A DNA stretch of 64,000 nt from Christiangramia aestuarii (GCF_009735585.1 NZ_VJVW01000006.1:85800-149799), one strand, 5' to 3'. Positions 37,689 to 46,076 are shown, numbered from the stretch's first letter. A program made the numbers and translations. Notes: generated from the sequence alone by a model not told the origin.

Positions 37689-38417
37689 ATGCCTAGAACA
37701 TTCGCAATTGGAGACCTGCACGGAGGTTTAAAAGCATTGATTCAGCTTCTGGAAAGAATAGACCTATCGCCGGAAGATCAGCTTATTTTCCTGGGAGATT
37801 ATGTAGATGGCTGGAGCGATTCGGCAAATACGGTCACCTATCTTATAGAATTGAGCAAGCAGAATTCCTGCGTATTTGTTCGCGGAAATCATGATGACCT
37901 GGCCCATAAGTGGCTGGAGGATGGCGAAATGAACGAAAAATGGCTCCAACATGGAGGGCAGTCCAGCCTAGACGCATATCGTAACTTTACCGAAGAGGAC
38001 AAAAACCTGCATAAGAAATTCTTCAAGGAAATGGTGAACTATTATCATGACAGGGACGACCGCCTCTTTGTACATGCCGGTTTTACCAACCTTCATGGCC
38101 CTGAATTCGAATATTATGAAACTGGATTCTACTGGGACCGTACCCTTTGGGAAATGGCCCTTTCTATTCGGGAAGACTTAAAACCTGGAGATGATCTTTA
38201 CCCAAAAAGGCTGCAGCATTTTAACGAGATCTATATTGGGCACACCCCGGTAACCCGAATTGGGGAAACCACGCCGGTCAATAAGGCCAATATCTGGAAC
38301 GTGGATACGGGTGCCGCATTCAAAGGGCCAATTTCGGCCATTGAGGTCTCTTCCAAAGAGATTTTTCAGAGCGACCCCGTACATACTTTTTATCCCGACG
38401 AGCAGGGTAGAAATTAG
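37689..38417 (+). CDS. Metallophosphoesterase (PP-type serine/threonine phosphatase fold)
   Basis: All five metallophosphoesterase blocks are present in the 242-residue protein: GDLHGG (8-13), GDYVDGW, RGNHDD, HAGF and GHTPV. The short length and GDYVDGWSDS block resemble bacterial PrpE/ApaH-like phosphatases, which act on phosphoproteins or dinucleoside polyphosphates. It is tightly coupled to the upstream AlbA_2 gene, suggesting they act together. Substrate is unknown. Confidence 0.88.
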   Translation: MPRTFAIGDLHGGLKALIQLLERIDLSPEDQLIFLGDYVDGWSDSANTVTYLIELSKQNSCVFVRGNHDDLAHKWLEDGEMNEKWLQHGGQSSLDAYRNFTEEDKNLHKKFFKEMVNYYHDRDDRLFVHAGFTNLHGPEFEYYETGFYWDRTLWEMALSIREDLKPGDDLYPKRLQHFNEIYIGHTPVTRIGETTPVNKANIWNVDTGAAFKGPISAIEVSSKEIFQSDPVHTFYPDEQGRN

Positions 38418-38427
38418 ACTGGATTTA

Positions 38428-38459
38428 TTGCGCCCTCTAAAAGACTATTCATATATTTG
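38428..38459 (+). promoter_or_regulatory. Promoter of the acyl-ACP desaturase gene
   Basis: TTG (38428-38430), 21 bases, TATATTTG (38452-38459). The predicted leader is about 80 bases long. Confidence 0.75.
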
Positions 38460-38544
38460 AAGTTCAATCCGTTCCGATCTGCCTCCTAAATCAGGATGCC
38501 ATATCTGGACCGGAATATTACCCTATAAAAAAGAAAGAATTACA

Positions 38545-39549
38545 ATGGCGTTAAGCAATATTAGATTAGAAGTAATGAAAACTGTCGAAAAATCTGTTCA
38601 GGGATTTATTGACAAATACCTTATTCCTGTTGAAGATATCTGGCAACCTACAGATATGCTTCCAAATCTTCAGAGCGAAGAAGGGTTTGAGGAAGTACAC
38701 CAGATTAGAGAAGAGGCCAAGGAACTTGGCTACGATTTCTGGGTAGTTTTGGTAGCAGATATGGTAACCGAAGAAGCCCTGCCAACTTACGAATCCTGGT
38801 TAATGGATATGGAAGGCGTTGAGCAGCACGGGAAGAACCGTGGTGAGCAGAATGCCTGGGCTAAATGGGTTCGTCACTGGACCGGCGAAGAGAACCGTCA
38901 CGGGGATACCTTAAACAAATACCTTTACCTATCCGGAAGAGTGGATATGAAAGAGATCGAAAAGACCACCCAGCACCTTATTAACGATGGTTTTGATATC
39001 GGGACCGGAAGGGATCCTTACCGAAACTTCGTTTATACCAGTTTCCAGGAACTGGCTACAAACATTTCTCACAAACGTGTGGGACAACTGGCCAAGAAGA
39101 AAGGAAACAAAATGCTTGGGAAAATGTGTAATATCATTGCCGGTGACGAAATGAGACATTATATGGCTTATCGCGAGTTCGTAAAGACCATTTTTGAACA
39201 TGATCCAAGTGAGATGATGCTTGCTTATGTAGACATGATGAAGAAAAAGATCGTAATGCCTGCACAGTTCATCAGGGAATCTGGCCAGGGAATCGCCGAG
39301 GCTTTCGAGAACTTCTCGAATGCAGCGCAGCGACTTGGAGTATATACCACCTACGATTATATCGATATCCTTAAAAAGCTGAACGGCTACTGGGAGATCG
39401 ACAAGATGAGATCTTTAACAGACGAGGCTGAAAAAGCAAGGGATTACCTGATGGCATTGCCAGACAGGATGACCCGTATCGCAGACAGGATTGCGATCCC
39501 ACAGGATCAGCATAAATTCAAATGGGTCGAGGCCAATGGGATGGTTTAA
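38545..39549 (+). CDS. Acyl-[ACP] desaturase (soluble di-iron)
   Basis: The 334-residue enzyme belongs to the plant-type soluble stearoyl-ACP desaturases. The two di-iron EExxH-type motifs are EENRHGD (about residue 113) and DEMRHYMA (about 203), with further glutamates in VTEEALPTYE. It introduces a double bond into ACP-bound fatty acids and so tunes membrane fluidity, a function expected to respond to cold. It has its own promoter, an 80-base leader and a terminator. Confidence 0.92.
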   Translation: MALSNIRLEVMKTVEKSVQGFIDKYLIPVEDIWQPTDMLPNLQSEEGFEEVHQIREEAKELGYDFWVVLVADMVTEEALPTYESWLMDMEGVEQHGKNRGEQNAWAKWVRHWTGEENRHGDTLNKYLYLSGRVDMKEIEKTTQHLINDGFDIGTGRDPYRNFVYTSFQELATNISHKRVGQLAKKKGNKMLGKMCNIIAGDEMRHYMAYREFVKTIFEHDPSEMMLAYVDMMKKKIVMPAQFIRESGQGIAEAFENFSNAAQRLGVYTTYDYIDILKKLNGYWEIDKMRSLTDEAEKARDYLMALPDRMTRIADRIAIPQDQHKFKWVEANGMV

Positions 39550-39572
39550 TCGACCTTGAAACATAAAAGAAA

Positions 39573-39603
39573 AAGACCCTGCCCTTAGTTGCGGGGTTTT
39601 TTA
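39573..39603 (+). terminator. Terminator after the desaturase gene
   Basis: CCCTGC...GCGGGG stem with one G-U pair, followed by six T. Confidence 0.75.
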
Positions 39604-39625
39604 TGAAATAACCTAAAATCAAATC

Positions 39626-40183
39626 ATGAAAAAAAACCTAAGCCTTTTCGCTCTCCTTCTTACTATATGTACGGGTTTTTCCCAGAATTCTGAAAGGCCG
39701 AACGAAATAAAACTGAATATAGCCAATACCATCGCTATTGCCTCGGTTGAGTTCGGCTACGAAAGGTTCCTGGACCAGCATCAATCCCTGGAAGCAGTAT
39801 TTTTAATAAATGACAGGATGAACTATCATTCCGAAAAAGGTTCCAGGAAATTTGATACCAATAGTTTTAAATTAGGTTACAATTATTACTTCGGAGATGA
39901 GAATCCTGGCTCTGGCCTTTACATCAATCCTTTTCTTAAATACAGGTCGGGAGAATTCAGTGAAGAAACTCCAGATGTGGATGATCCCGGGTTTGCCGTA
40001 CCAAGCATTACCGATATGGACTCATTCCTCATAGGGCTGGGCGCTGGTTATAAGTGGAATTTCAATAACACCTTCGTGCTAGGTCCATTCCTGAATATAG
40101 GTAGAAATTTCAGCGAAGAAGTTAAAGACCGATTTTCAGCCATTGAATTCAATGCCGGCTTTAATATTGGCTACAGATTTTAG
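39626..40183 (+). CDS. Outer-membrane beta-barrel protein (DUF3575-like size)
   Basis: The 185-residue protein has a signal peptide (ending CTGFSQ) and a strand-rich mature part with repeated membrane-type strands, such as TIAIASVEFGYERFL, SFKLGYNYYFG, LYINPFLKYRS and FVLGPFLNIGRNF. It ends in a C-terminal aromatic residue (NIGYRF), the usual sorting signal for the BAM machinery. No activity is implied. It lies between two terminators and is transcribed alone, or by read-through from the desaturase. Confidence 0.8.
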   Translation: MKKNLSLFALLLTICTGFSQNSERPNEIKLNIANTIAIASVEFGYERFLDQHQSLEAVFLINDRMNYHSEKGSRKFDTNSFKLGYNYYFGDENPGSGLYINPFLKYRSGEFSEETPDVDDPGFAVPSITDMDSFLIGLGAGYKWNFNNTFVLGPFLNIGRNFSEEVKDRFSAIEFNAGFNIGYRF

Positions 40184-40206
40184 CCCTTACGAACGCAAAA
40201 CACCAT

Positions 40207-40241
40207 AAAAAAAGCCTGCTGAATTTCAGCAGGCTTTTTTG
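40207..40241. terminator. Bidirectional intrinsic terminator
   Basis: GCCTGCTG-AATT-CAGCAGGC with A-run and T-run on either side, between the convergent barrel and YkvA genes. Confidence 0.93.
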
Positions 40242-40258
40242 TATAAAGGTCTATATAT

Positions 40259-40660
40259 TCAAGAATTCTGAAACTTCCCTTCCTTCCAAACCTTGTAGGT
40301 AGCAAGGTCTTTTTCCATAAGATTCAGACAGAAAGCGATCACGGCCGCATCATCCAGGTAACCCAGCACCGGGATAAAATCGGGGATCAGGTCTATTGGA
40401 GACAATACATACAATAAGGCTGCTCCTGCCGCGGCAATGATATTAAATGGGATGTCGCGATAGGCCCCGCTGGCGTAATCTTTAACCAGTGAAAAAAGCA
40501 GGATAGCATCATCTAGATATCGCTTAAGCTTTCCCTTGCTTTCGAACTTGTTCAGGATATTTTCCTCTTCCTGGATCACCTTTCCAACATCTTCCTTTTC
40601 AAAATTCTCTGTTCTCTTAGAGTATTCCTCTTTTATATCTTCTTCAGAAACTTTTCCCAT
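40259..40660 (-). CDS. YkvA (DUF1232) family membrane protein
   Basis: The 133-residue protein has a charged N-terminal helix (EDIKEEYSKRTENFEKEDVGKVIQ, about 5-45) and then the DUF1232 core with PLYVLSPIDLIPDFIPVLGYLDDAAVIAF-like sequence: ALLYVLSPIDLIPDFIP at about 83-99. DUF1232 proteins are small membrane-associated proteins of unknown activity. It is monocistronic on the minus strand. Confidence 0.88.
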   Translation of the reverse strand: MGKVSEEDIKEEYSKRTENFEKEDVGKVIQEEENILNKFESKGKLKRYLDDAILLFSLVKDYASGAYRDIPFNIIAAAGAALLYVLSPIDLIPDFIPVLGYLDDAAVIAFCLNLMEKDLATYKVWKEGKFQNS

Positions 40661-40775
40661 AACATTCGTAGATTATTCAATTTGGCCGAAAATAAAGATT
40701 AATAGGGCCGAAGGCAAGTTTCTCCTACCTATTTAAGTTCGATTTAACTTTGCAGACCTCTAAACCTCAAGCCAT

Positions 40776-40805
40776 AAAAAAGCCCCGGCCATTACCGGGG
40801 CTCTT
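40776..40805 (-). terminator. Terminator of the ALDH7 gene
   Basis: On the minus strand AGCCCCGG-TAATGG-CCGGGGCT is followed by six T; it lies 20 bases past the aldehyde dehydrogenase stop. Confidence 0.9.
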
Positions 40806-40826
40806 ATTACACTTAATTGAACTAAA

Positions 40827-42380
40827 CTATAGGTCAAATTTTATCCCTTGTGCCAGGGGTAATTCGGTAGTATAATTAATAGTATTTGTTTGTCTTCTCA
40901 TATAGATCTTCCAGGCGTCAGATCCGGATTCTCTTCCTCCTCCGGTCTCTTTCTCACCACCAAAGGCTCCACCAATTTCGGCTCCGGAAGTTCCAATATT
41001 CACATTGGCGATCCCACAGTCTGAACCTTCTGCCGAAAGGAATCTTTCAGCCTCTCTAAGGTTATTGGTCATGATTGCTGATGAAAGTCCCTGCTTAACT
41101 CCGTTCTGAAGTTCAAGCGCATTGCTTACATCTCCTTTATATTTCATGATATAAAGTACCGGCGCAAAAGTCTCGTGCTGTACGATCTCGAAATGATTTT
41201 CGGCTTCGGCGATAGCTGGTTTTACGTAGCATCCGCTTTCGTAACCTTCACCTTCAAGCACTCCACCTTCTACTAATATCTTTCCGCCTTCTTCAACTAC
41301 TTTGTCCAAAGCAGCCTGGTAATTCTTCACCGCATCCTTATCGATTAGCGGACCTACATGGTTATTTTCATCCAGCGGGTTCCCAATCCTGATCTGTTTG
41401 TAAGCGTTCACGATGGCATCCTTAACTTTATCGTACACATCTTCGTGAACGATAAGTCTTCTGGTAGAAGTACAACGTTGCCCGCAGGTTCCAACGGCTC
41501 CAAATACAGCCCCGATAACGGTATTCTTGATATTGGCATCTGGAGTCACGATAATAGCGTTATTTCCTCCAAGTTCCAGAAGAGATTTTCCTAAACGAGC
41601 CGCCACGGCCTGGGCCACGATCTTACCCATTCTGATGGAGCCGGTAGCAGAAATTAATGGCACACGCTCATCTGTGGTCATCATTTCTCCTACTTTATAG
41701 TCTCCGGTAATCAAACTGGAAACTCCGGCAGGTACATTATTTTCAGCAAAGATTCTCGCTGCGATATTCTGGCAGGCTACTGAAGTTAATGGAGTTTTTT
41801 CCGATCCTTTCCAGATACATGCATCTCCACAAACCCAGGCCAAAGCCGTGTTCCATGACCAAACCGCTACCGGGAAGTTGAAAGCAGAGATAATTCCTAC
41901 CACTCCCAGCGGGTGATATTGCTCATACATTCTATGTCCTGGGCGTTCACTATGCATGGTAAGCCCATATAGCTGACGAGAAAGACCTACTGCAAAATCA
42001 CAGATATCGATCATCTCCTGAACCTCTCCCAGACCTTCCTGGTAAGATTTTCCCATTTCGTAAGAAACCAGTTTCCCAAGAGGTTCTTTCAGTCGTCTTA
42101 ATTCGTCGTTGAACTGGCGTACCACTTCTCCTCTCTGGGGAGCTGTCCAGGTTCTCCATTCTTTGAAGCCTTTCTCGGCAGTGGTGATCACCTTTTCATA
42201 ATCTTCTTTTGTGGTTGCCTTGACTTTACCAATTAAAGCTCCGTCTACAGGTGAATATGATTCAATGATATCTCCGTTACTGAACCAGTCGGTTCCGGTC
42301 GATGTTCCGTTATTGATGTCGTTTAAACCTAAATCTTTCAGGGCTTGTTTAATCCCGAATTCTTCAGCGATTTTGCTCAT
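40827..42380 (-). CDS. Aldehyde dehydrogenase, ALDH7 (antiquitin/AmaB) type
   Basis: The 517-residue NAD-dependent enzyme shows ALDH7-specific blocks: EVQEMIDICDFAVGLSRQLYG, SERPGHRMYEQYHPLGVVGI and FNFPVAVWSWN. The catalytic glutamate is in LLELGGNN and the cysteine in GTCGQRCTSTRRL. Family members oxidise 2-aminoadipate 6-semialdehyde in lysine breakdown. The upstream neighbour is 3-hydroxyanthranilate dioxygenase, so a role with the tryptophan-derived semialdehyde is possible, but the sequence favours the lysine enzyme. Confidence 0.88.
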   Translation of the reverse strand: MSKIAEEFGIKQALKDLGLNDINNGTSTGTDWFSNGDIIESYSPVDGALIGKVKATTKEDYEKVITTAEKGFKEWRTWTAPQRGEVVRQFNDELRRLKEPLGKLVSYEMGKSYQEGLGEVQEMIDICDFAVGLSRQLYGLTMHSERPGHRMYEQYHPLGVVGIISAFNFPVAVWSWNTALAWVCGDACIWKGSEKTPLTSVACQNIAARIFAENNVPAGVSSLITGDYKVGEMMTTDERVPLISATGSIRMGKIVAQAVAARLGKSLLELGGNNAIIVTPDANIKNTVIGAVFGAVGTCGQRCTSTRRLIVHEDVYDKVKDAIVNAYKQIRIGNPLDENNHVGPLIDKDAVKNYQAALDKVVEEGGKILVEGGVLEGEGYESGCYVKPAIAEAENHFEIVQHETFAPVLYIMKYKGDVSNALELQNGVKQGLSSAIMTNNLREAERFLSAEGSDCGIANVNIGTSGAEIGGAFGGEKETGGGRESGSDAWKIYMRRQTNTINYTTELPLAQGIKFDL

Positions 42381-42440
42381 TAATTTGCGTTTTTATCGAT
42401 TAATTTGTGTAGTTGTTGCGAAAATAGTAAAAATTAAGCT

Positions 42441-42983
42441 CTATTCCACGTCGGCCGTGAATCGTGAATCTACCGGCATCACTTCCCCGCAGTTATCGCA
42501 GGTTCGCAGTTCTTCGCTATTATAAAAATGCCTGAAATGCTTTAAAAAGTCGGTCTCGATATCCTGAAGCGGGAAATACACCTCGTATAATTTATGGTTA
42601 CAGTTATCGCAGAACCACATAAGGCCATCCTTTCCATCCTCTCCTATTCTTTTCCGCTCCACCACCAGGCCAATGGAATTTTCTCCACGCTCCGGCGAAT
42701 GCGGCACTTTTGCCGGATGCAGGTACATGTCTCCCGGGCCAAGCTCCATGGTTCTCTTCTTACCATCTTCCTGGATATGCACTTTTATATGCCCCTCCAG
42801 CTGGTAAAAAAGTTCCTCGGTCTCGTTATAATGATAATCCTTCCGGGCATTGGGTCCGGCCACGATCATCACGATATAGTCTCCAGATTCCTTGTAGAGA
42901 TTTCTATTTCCCACCGGCGGCTTTAAACTCTCCCGGTTCTGCTCTATCCACTTATTTAAATTGAAAGGCGCATCTACTGGCAT
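42441..42983 (-). CDS. nbaC: 3-hydroxyanthranilate 3,4-dioxygenase
   Basis: The 180-residue cupin enzyme opens the ring of 3-hydroxyanthranilate in tryptophan (kynurenine) breakdown or NAD synthesis. Iron ligands are visible as His/Glu in YHYNETEELFYQ and His in YLHPAKVPHSPERG. The C-terminal part holds two CxxC pairs (FCDNCNHKLY and TCDNCGEVM), a rubredoxin-like metal site found in bacterial homologues. It is 60 bases upstream of the ALDH7 gene on the same strand. Confidence 0.93.
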   Translation of the reverse strand: MPVDAPFNLNKWIEQNRESLKPPVGNRNLYKESGDYIVMIVAGPNARKDYHYNETEELFYQLEGHIKVHIQEDGKKRTMELGPGDMYLHPAKVPHSPERGENSIGLVVERKRIGEDGKDGLMWFCDNCNHKLYEVYFPLQDIETDFLKHFRHFYNSEELRTCDNCGEVMPVDSRFTADVE

Positions 42984-43047
42984 AATTTCTAATTTTCACT
43001 AAAATTAATCATTCCTGCCCAGAAAAAGTTTATAATGGCGTTAATTT

Positions 43048-43137
43048 GGGCGCCTGCCCCAGGCACCGCGCTATACGTTTCAAGTCCTCGCCACGCCCTG
43101 TGGCGTGACTCCGGGCTTCCCACTGCTATCGCTGGCG
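43048..43137. repeat. GC-rich REP-like palindromic repeat
   Basis: About 90 bases much richer in G+C than the surroundings contain two hairpins: GCCTG-CCC-CAGGC (43052-43064) and CACGCC-CTGT-GGCGTG (43092-43107). They are followed by a CGGGCTTCC segment. It resembles the GGGCG...CGCGCTAT...TTTCAAGTCC repeats scattered in many Flavobacteriia genomes, often mispredicted as coding. Here it also creates a false N-terminal extension of the next gene. Confidence 0.6.
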
Positions 43138-43215
43138 CAAAACCTTCAATATTGGCAGGATTTGATGTTATTAGCTCGATTTTTTAGTATTTTCCGGCAA
43201 AATATACCCAAAAAC

Positions 43216-44274
43216 ATGAAAAAGCTCCTTTTCTTATTCAGTCTATTGATAATAACTGGTTGCAACGATAGAACCACTCAGCAAAGCTCAACTCCCAAAA
43301 GTGAGACTCAGAAACAGCAGGACTCCGTTCCCAATTTCGGGATCGTTATTCATGGAGGCGCTGGGACCATTTTAAAGGAGAATATGAGCGATTCGCTGGA
43401 GGCTGCCTATAAAGCCAAACTCGAAGAAGCTATCAAGACCGGGCACGAGATACTGGCCAATGGCGGAACAGCCCTGGAAGCGGTGCAAAGAACCATCAAC
43501 GTGATGGAGAACAGTCCGCTGTTCAATTCGGCCAAGGGAGCGGTCTTTACCAATGAAGGTAAAAATGAACTTGACGCTTCCATTATGGACGGGAAAACTC
43601 TGAACGCCGGGGCCGTGGCGGGGGTTACCAACGTGAAGAATCCTATTAACCTGGCCTACGAGGTGATGGTGAATTCAGAACATGTATTGCTTTCAGGGAA
43701 AGGTGCCGAGCAGTTCGCCAAAGAACAGGGCCTGGAGATCGTAGATCCTGAATATTTCTATACCGAAAAGCGATATAAAGCCATGGAAAGGGCTCGAGAA
43801 AGAGATAAGGAAAAAACCAATAAAACTGCCTTTTACGACCCATTCATTAAAGATGAGAAATTCGGAACCGTGGGTTGCACCGCGTTAGATAAGGACGGCA
43901 ACCTCGCTGCAGGAACCTCTACCGGCGGAATGAGTAACAAGAAATATAACCGGATTGGCGATTCCCCCATTATTGGTGCGGGCACCTACGCCAACAACAA
44001 GACCTGCGCTATCTCCAGCACCGGCTGGGGAGAATACTTTATTCGCGGGGTGGTAGCCTATGATATTTCAGCAATGATGGAATATAAAGGTTTATCCCTC
44101 CAGGAGGCTGCTTCAGAAGTCATTCAGAAAAAACAACCCGAACTGGGTGGAAATGGCGGTATCATTGCCATAGATCATGAAGGTAATGTGGCCATGGAGT
44201 TCAATACCGCCGGCATGTACCGGGCAAGCATGAACAAGAATGGAGAACTGGAGATCGGTATCTATTCCGAATAA
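43216..44274 (+). CDS. Isoaspartyl peptidase / L-asparaginase, lipoprotein
   Basis: From the ATG at 43216, 352 residues with a lipoprotein signal (LLIITGC, about Cys16). It is an N-terminal-nucleophile hydrolase: the precursor is cut before the threonine in KFGTVGCTALD, and the conserved TSTGGMSNK and GAGTYANN blocks complete the active site. Such enzymes remove beta-aspartyl residues or hydrolyse asparagine. Lipid anchoring puts it in the envelope, unlike the E. coli cytoplasmic form. The frame continues upstream to 43105, but that part is translated repeat DNA and is excluded. Confidence 0.9.
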   Translation: MKKLLFLFSLLIITGCNDRTTQQSSTPKSETQKQQDSVPNFGIVIHGGAGTILKENMSDSLEAAYKAKLEEAIKTGHEILANGGTALEAVQRTINVMENSPLFNSAKGAVFTNEGKNELDASIMDGKTLNAGAVAGVTNVKNPINLAYEVMVNSEHVLLSGKGAEQFAKEQGLEIVDPEYFYTEKRYKAMERARERDKEKTNKTAFYDPFIKDEKFGTVGCTALDKDGNLAAGTSTGGMSNKKYNRIGDSPIIGAGTYANNKTCAISSTGWGEYFIRGVVAYDISAMMEYKGLSLQEAASEVIQKKQPELGGNGGIIAIDHEGNVAMEFNTAGMYRASMNKNGELEIGIYSE

Positions 44275-44297
44275 ATAAATTTGACTTTTACAATATT

Positions 44298-44328
44298 CCG
44301 GGCCTGCTTAAAGCGGGCCTTTTTTATA
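44298..44328 (+). terminator. Terminator after the asparaginase gene
   Basis: GGCCTGC-TTAAA-GCGGGCC (one G-U pair) followed by seven T. Confidence 0.85.
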
Positions 44329-44386
44329 ATTAGATTGGCATTTCCTAAAAAGCTTAAACATTCTTAACAGAACTTTAGTTTTTGTA

Positions 44387-44404
44387 GTTCGGTAACTTCC
44401 GAAC
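44387..44404 (+). promoter_or_regulatory. Palindromic operator before the GbsR-type regulator
   Basis: GTTCGG-TAACTT-CCGAAC is a perfect 6-bp inverted repeat with a 6-base spacer. It covers the place where the -33 element of the promoter at 44413-44420 should be, which is ideal for repression by the regulator's own dimer. Confidence 0.6.
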
Positions 44405-44412
44405 CAATTAAA

Positions 44413-44420
44413 TAATTTTG
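44413..44420 (+). promoter_or_regulatory. -7 box of the efflux operon
   Basis: TAATTTTG is a perfect TAnnTTTG, 18 bases before the regulator's ATG. No TTG -33 element is present; the palindrome occupies that region. Confidence 0.65.
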
Positions 44421-44438
44421 CAGTCCTAAATTTTATAA

Positions 44439-44921
44439 ATGGACTGTTGTTCCCCAGAAAAACAAAAACTTATAGAAGAAGCCGGGTTGCATTTTGAGAA
44501 GACCCAGAACCTGGCTCCCCTGGCAGCACGCATCTACGCTACCATGATCCTTTCGCCTAACGACGGGCATACTTTTGAAGAGATCATGAGGATCACCGAT
44601 GCCAGTAAAAGTTCGGTTTCCACCCAGCTTAATTTGCTCATGCAAACCAAGAAGGTGGATTATTTCACCAAACCCGGTGACCGTAAAAGATATTTCAAGG
44701 CCAGCAGGACCTATCTGAAAAATACGCTCAAGGAATATCTCGAGAACATTTCAGAAGAGATAAAATTGGTAGAAAAGATCATCAAGTTCAATTCTACCTA
44801 CAATTCAGAAAAATTTGAAAGAGATGGCCATATTCCCAAAATGTTCCGGGAATACCTCCTCGCACAAAAAGAGAACCTGGAAACTACCATTCAACGAGTT
44901 TCAGAACATGAAAATCACTAA
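44439..44921 (+). CDS. GbsR/MarR-type transcriptional regulator
   Basis: The 160-residue protein has a winged-helix DNA-binding domain (about 22-90, GHTFEEIMRITDASKSSVSTQLNLLMQ as recognition region: ITDASKSSVSTQLNLL) and a C-terminal dimerisation helix. This is the GbsR branch of the MarR superfamily. Two adjacent cysteines at the N-terminus (MDCC) could be redox-sensitive, which is speculation. It is the first gene of an operon with an RND efflux system and lies just downstream of a perfect palindrome, so it is probably an autoregulated repressor of the pump. Confidence 0.85.
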   Translation: MDCCSPEKQKLIEEAGLHFEKTQNLAPLAARIYATMILSPNDGHTFEEIMRITDASKSSVSTQLNLLMQTKKVDYFTKPGDRKRYFKASRTYLKNTLKEYLENISEEIKLVEKIIKFNSTYNSEKFERDGHIPKMFREYLLAQKENLETTIQRVSEHENH

Positions 44922-44936
44922 GAATCTAAAATTGCT

Positions 44937-46070
44937 ATGAAAAAGAAAAAGTATTTTCTAATCCTAATTGCTTTGACCGGCCTCGCTGGAATGCTTTCCT
45001 GTGGTGAGGGAAAATCTAATGAAAAATCGGCTAATGCCGGCGCGGCTCCTACCTATCCGGTTCTGGAAGTTTCAAGAAGAACGGTGACCTCTTTCAGTTC
45101 TTACCCGGCAAGTATCGAAGGTTCGGTGAACAGCGCGGTAAGAGCCAAGGTATCTGGATATATAACCGATGTACTGGTGGAAGAAGGTGAAGAGGTGAAA
45201 AAAGGGCAGCTTTTGTTCAAACTGGAAACCGAATCGCTCAATCAGGATGCCCAGGCTGCCAAAGCCAATGTAAATGCCGCCCAGGTAGAAGTTGATAAGC
45301 TAAGGCCGCTGGTGGAAAAAGACATCATTAGCGAAGTGCAACTGGAAACGGCCAAGGCAAAACTGGAACAGGCTAAAAGCAACTACAACAGTATCGCGGC
45401 CAACATCGGCTATGCGAATATTAAAAGCCCGGTAGACGGGGTGGTAGGAAAGATCAATTATAGAAAAGGAGCGCTTGTGAGCCCGCAAGACCAGATGCCT
45501 TTGACCCAGGTCTCTTCTATTGAAGAGGTTTACGCGATCTTTTCCATGAACGAAAAGGACTTCCTCGATTTTATGAGCGATGCCAAAGGAAAAACCACTT
45601 CAGAAAAGATAAAGAATACTCCAAAAGTAAGCCTGATCATGGCCAATTCCAGGGAATATGAGAACCAGGGAACCATTGAAACAATATCCGGCAATATCGA
45701 TGAACAGACCGGGACCGTTTCTTTCCGGGCAAAATTTGAAAACAACGGGCTGCTAAGGAATGGAAGCAGCGGAACCATCAAAGTTCCCAGGACCTATGAA
45801 AAAGCTATCGTAGTGCCCAGCCTTTCTACCTACGAGAGGCAGGGACAGACCTTTGTTTACAAGGTGCAGGCAGATACCCTTAATTCCAGCGCTATAGACA
45901 TACTTACCGAGGTGAAGAACCTGTATGTGATAAGCGAAGATGATGGAGTTAAAGAGGGAGATATTATTCTCGCTAAAGGAACCGGAAAAGTAAGACCGGG
46001 AATGAAAATAAGCCCTGAAAGAACAAGCCTAGATAGTATCACCGGGTCTTTTGACCAGGTATTCAAATAA
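44937..46070 (+). CDS. RND efflux periplasmic adaptor (MFP), lipoprotein
   Basis: The 377-residue adaptor starts with a lipoprotein signal (GLAGMLSC, Cys22). Its lipoyl/barrel halves (VRAKVSGYITDVLVEEGEEV and ANIGYANIKSPVDGVVGKI) enclose an alpha-helical hairpin (about 100-145) that should contact the outer-membrane channel. It links the inner-membrane pump and the TolC-like protein encoded downstream; the pump gene starts six bases after its stop. This is the standard AcrA-type component. Confidence 0.93.
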   Translation: MKKKKYFLILIALTGLAGMLSCGEGKSNEKSANAGAAPTYPVLEVSRRTVTSFSSYPASIEGSVNSAVRAKVSGYITDVLVEEGEEVKKGQLLFKLETESLNQDAQAAKANVNAAQVEVDKLRPLVEKDIISEVQLETAKAKLEQAKSNYNSIAANIGYANIKSPVDGVVGKINYRKGALVSPQDQMPLTQVSSIEEVYAIFSMNEKDFLDFMSDAKGKTTSEKIKNTPKVSLIMANSREYENQGTIETISGNIDEQTGTVSFRAKFENNGLLRNGSSGTIKVPRTYEKAIVVPSLSTYERQGQTFVYKVQADTLNSSAIDILTEVKNLYVISEDDGVKEGDIILAKGTGKVRPGMKISPERTSLDSITGSFDQVFK

Positions 46071-46076
46071 GGAATT

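Noticed and set aside
43105..43215. N-terminal extension of the asparaginase
   Set aside because: It translates the REP-like repeat and intergenic DNA. The lipoprotein signal begins exactly at the internal ATG at 43216.
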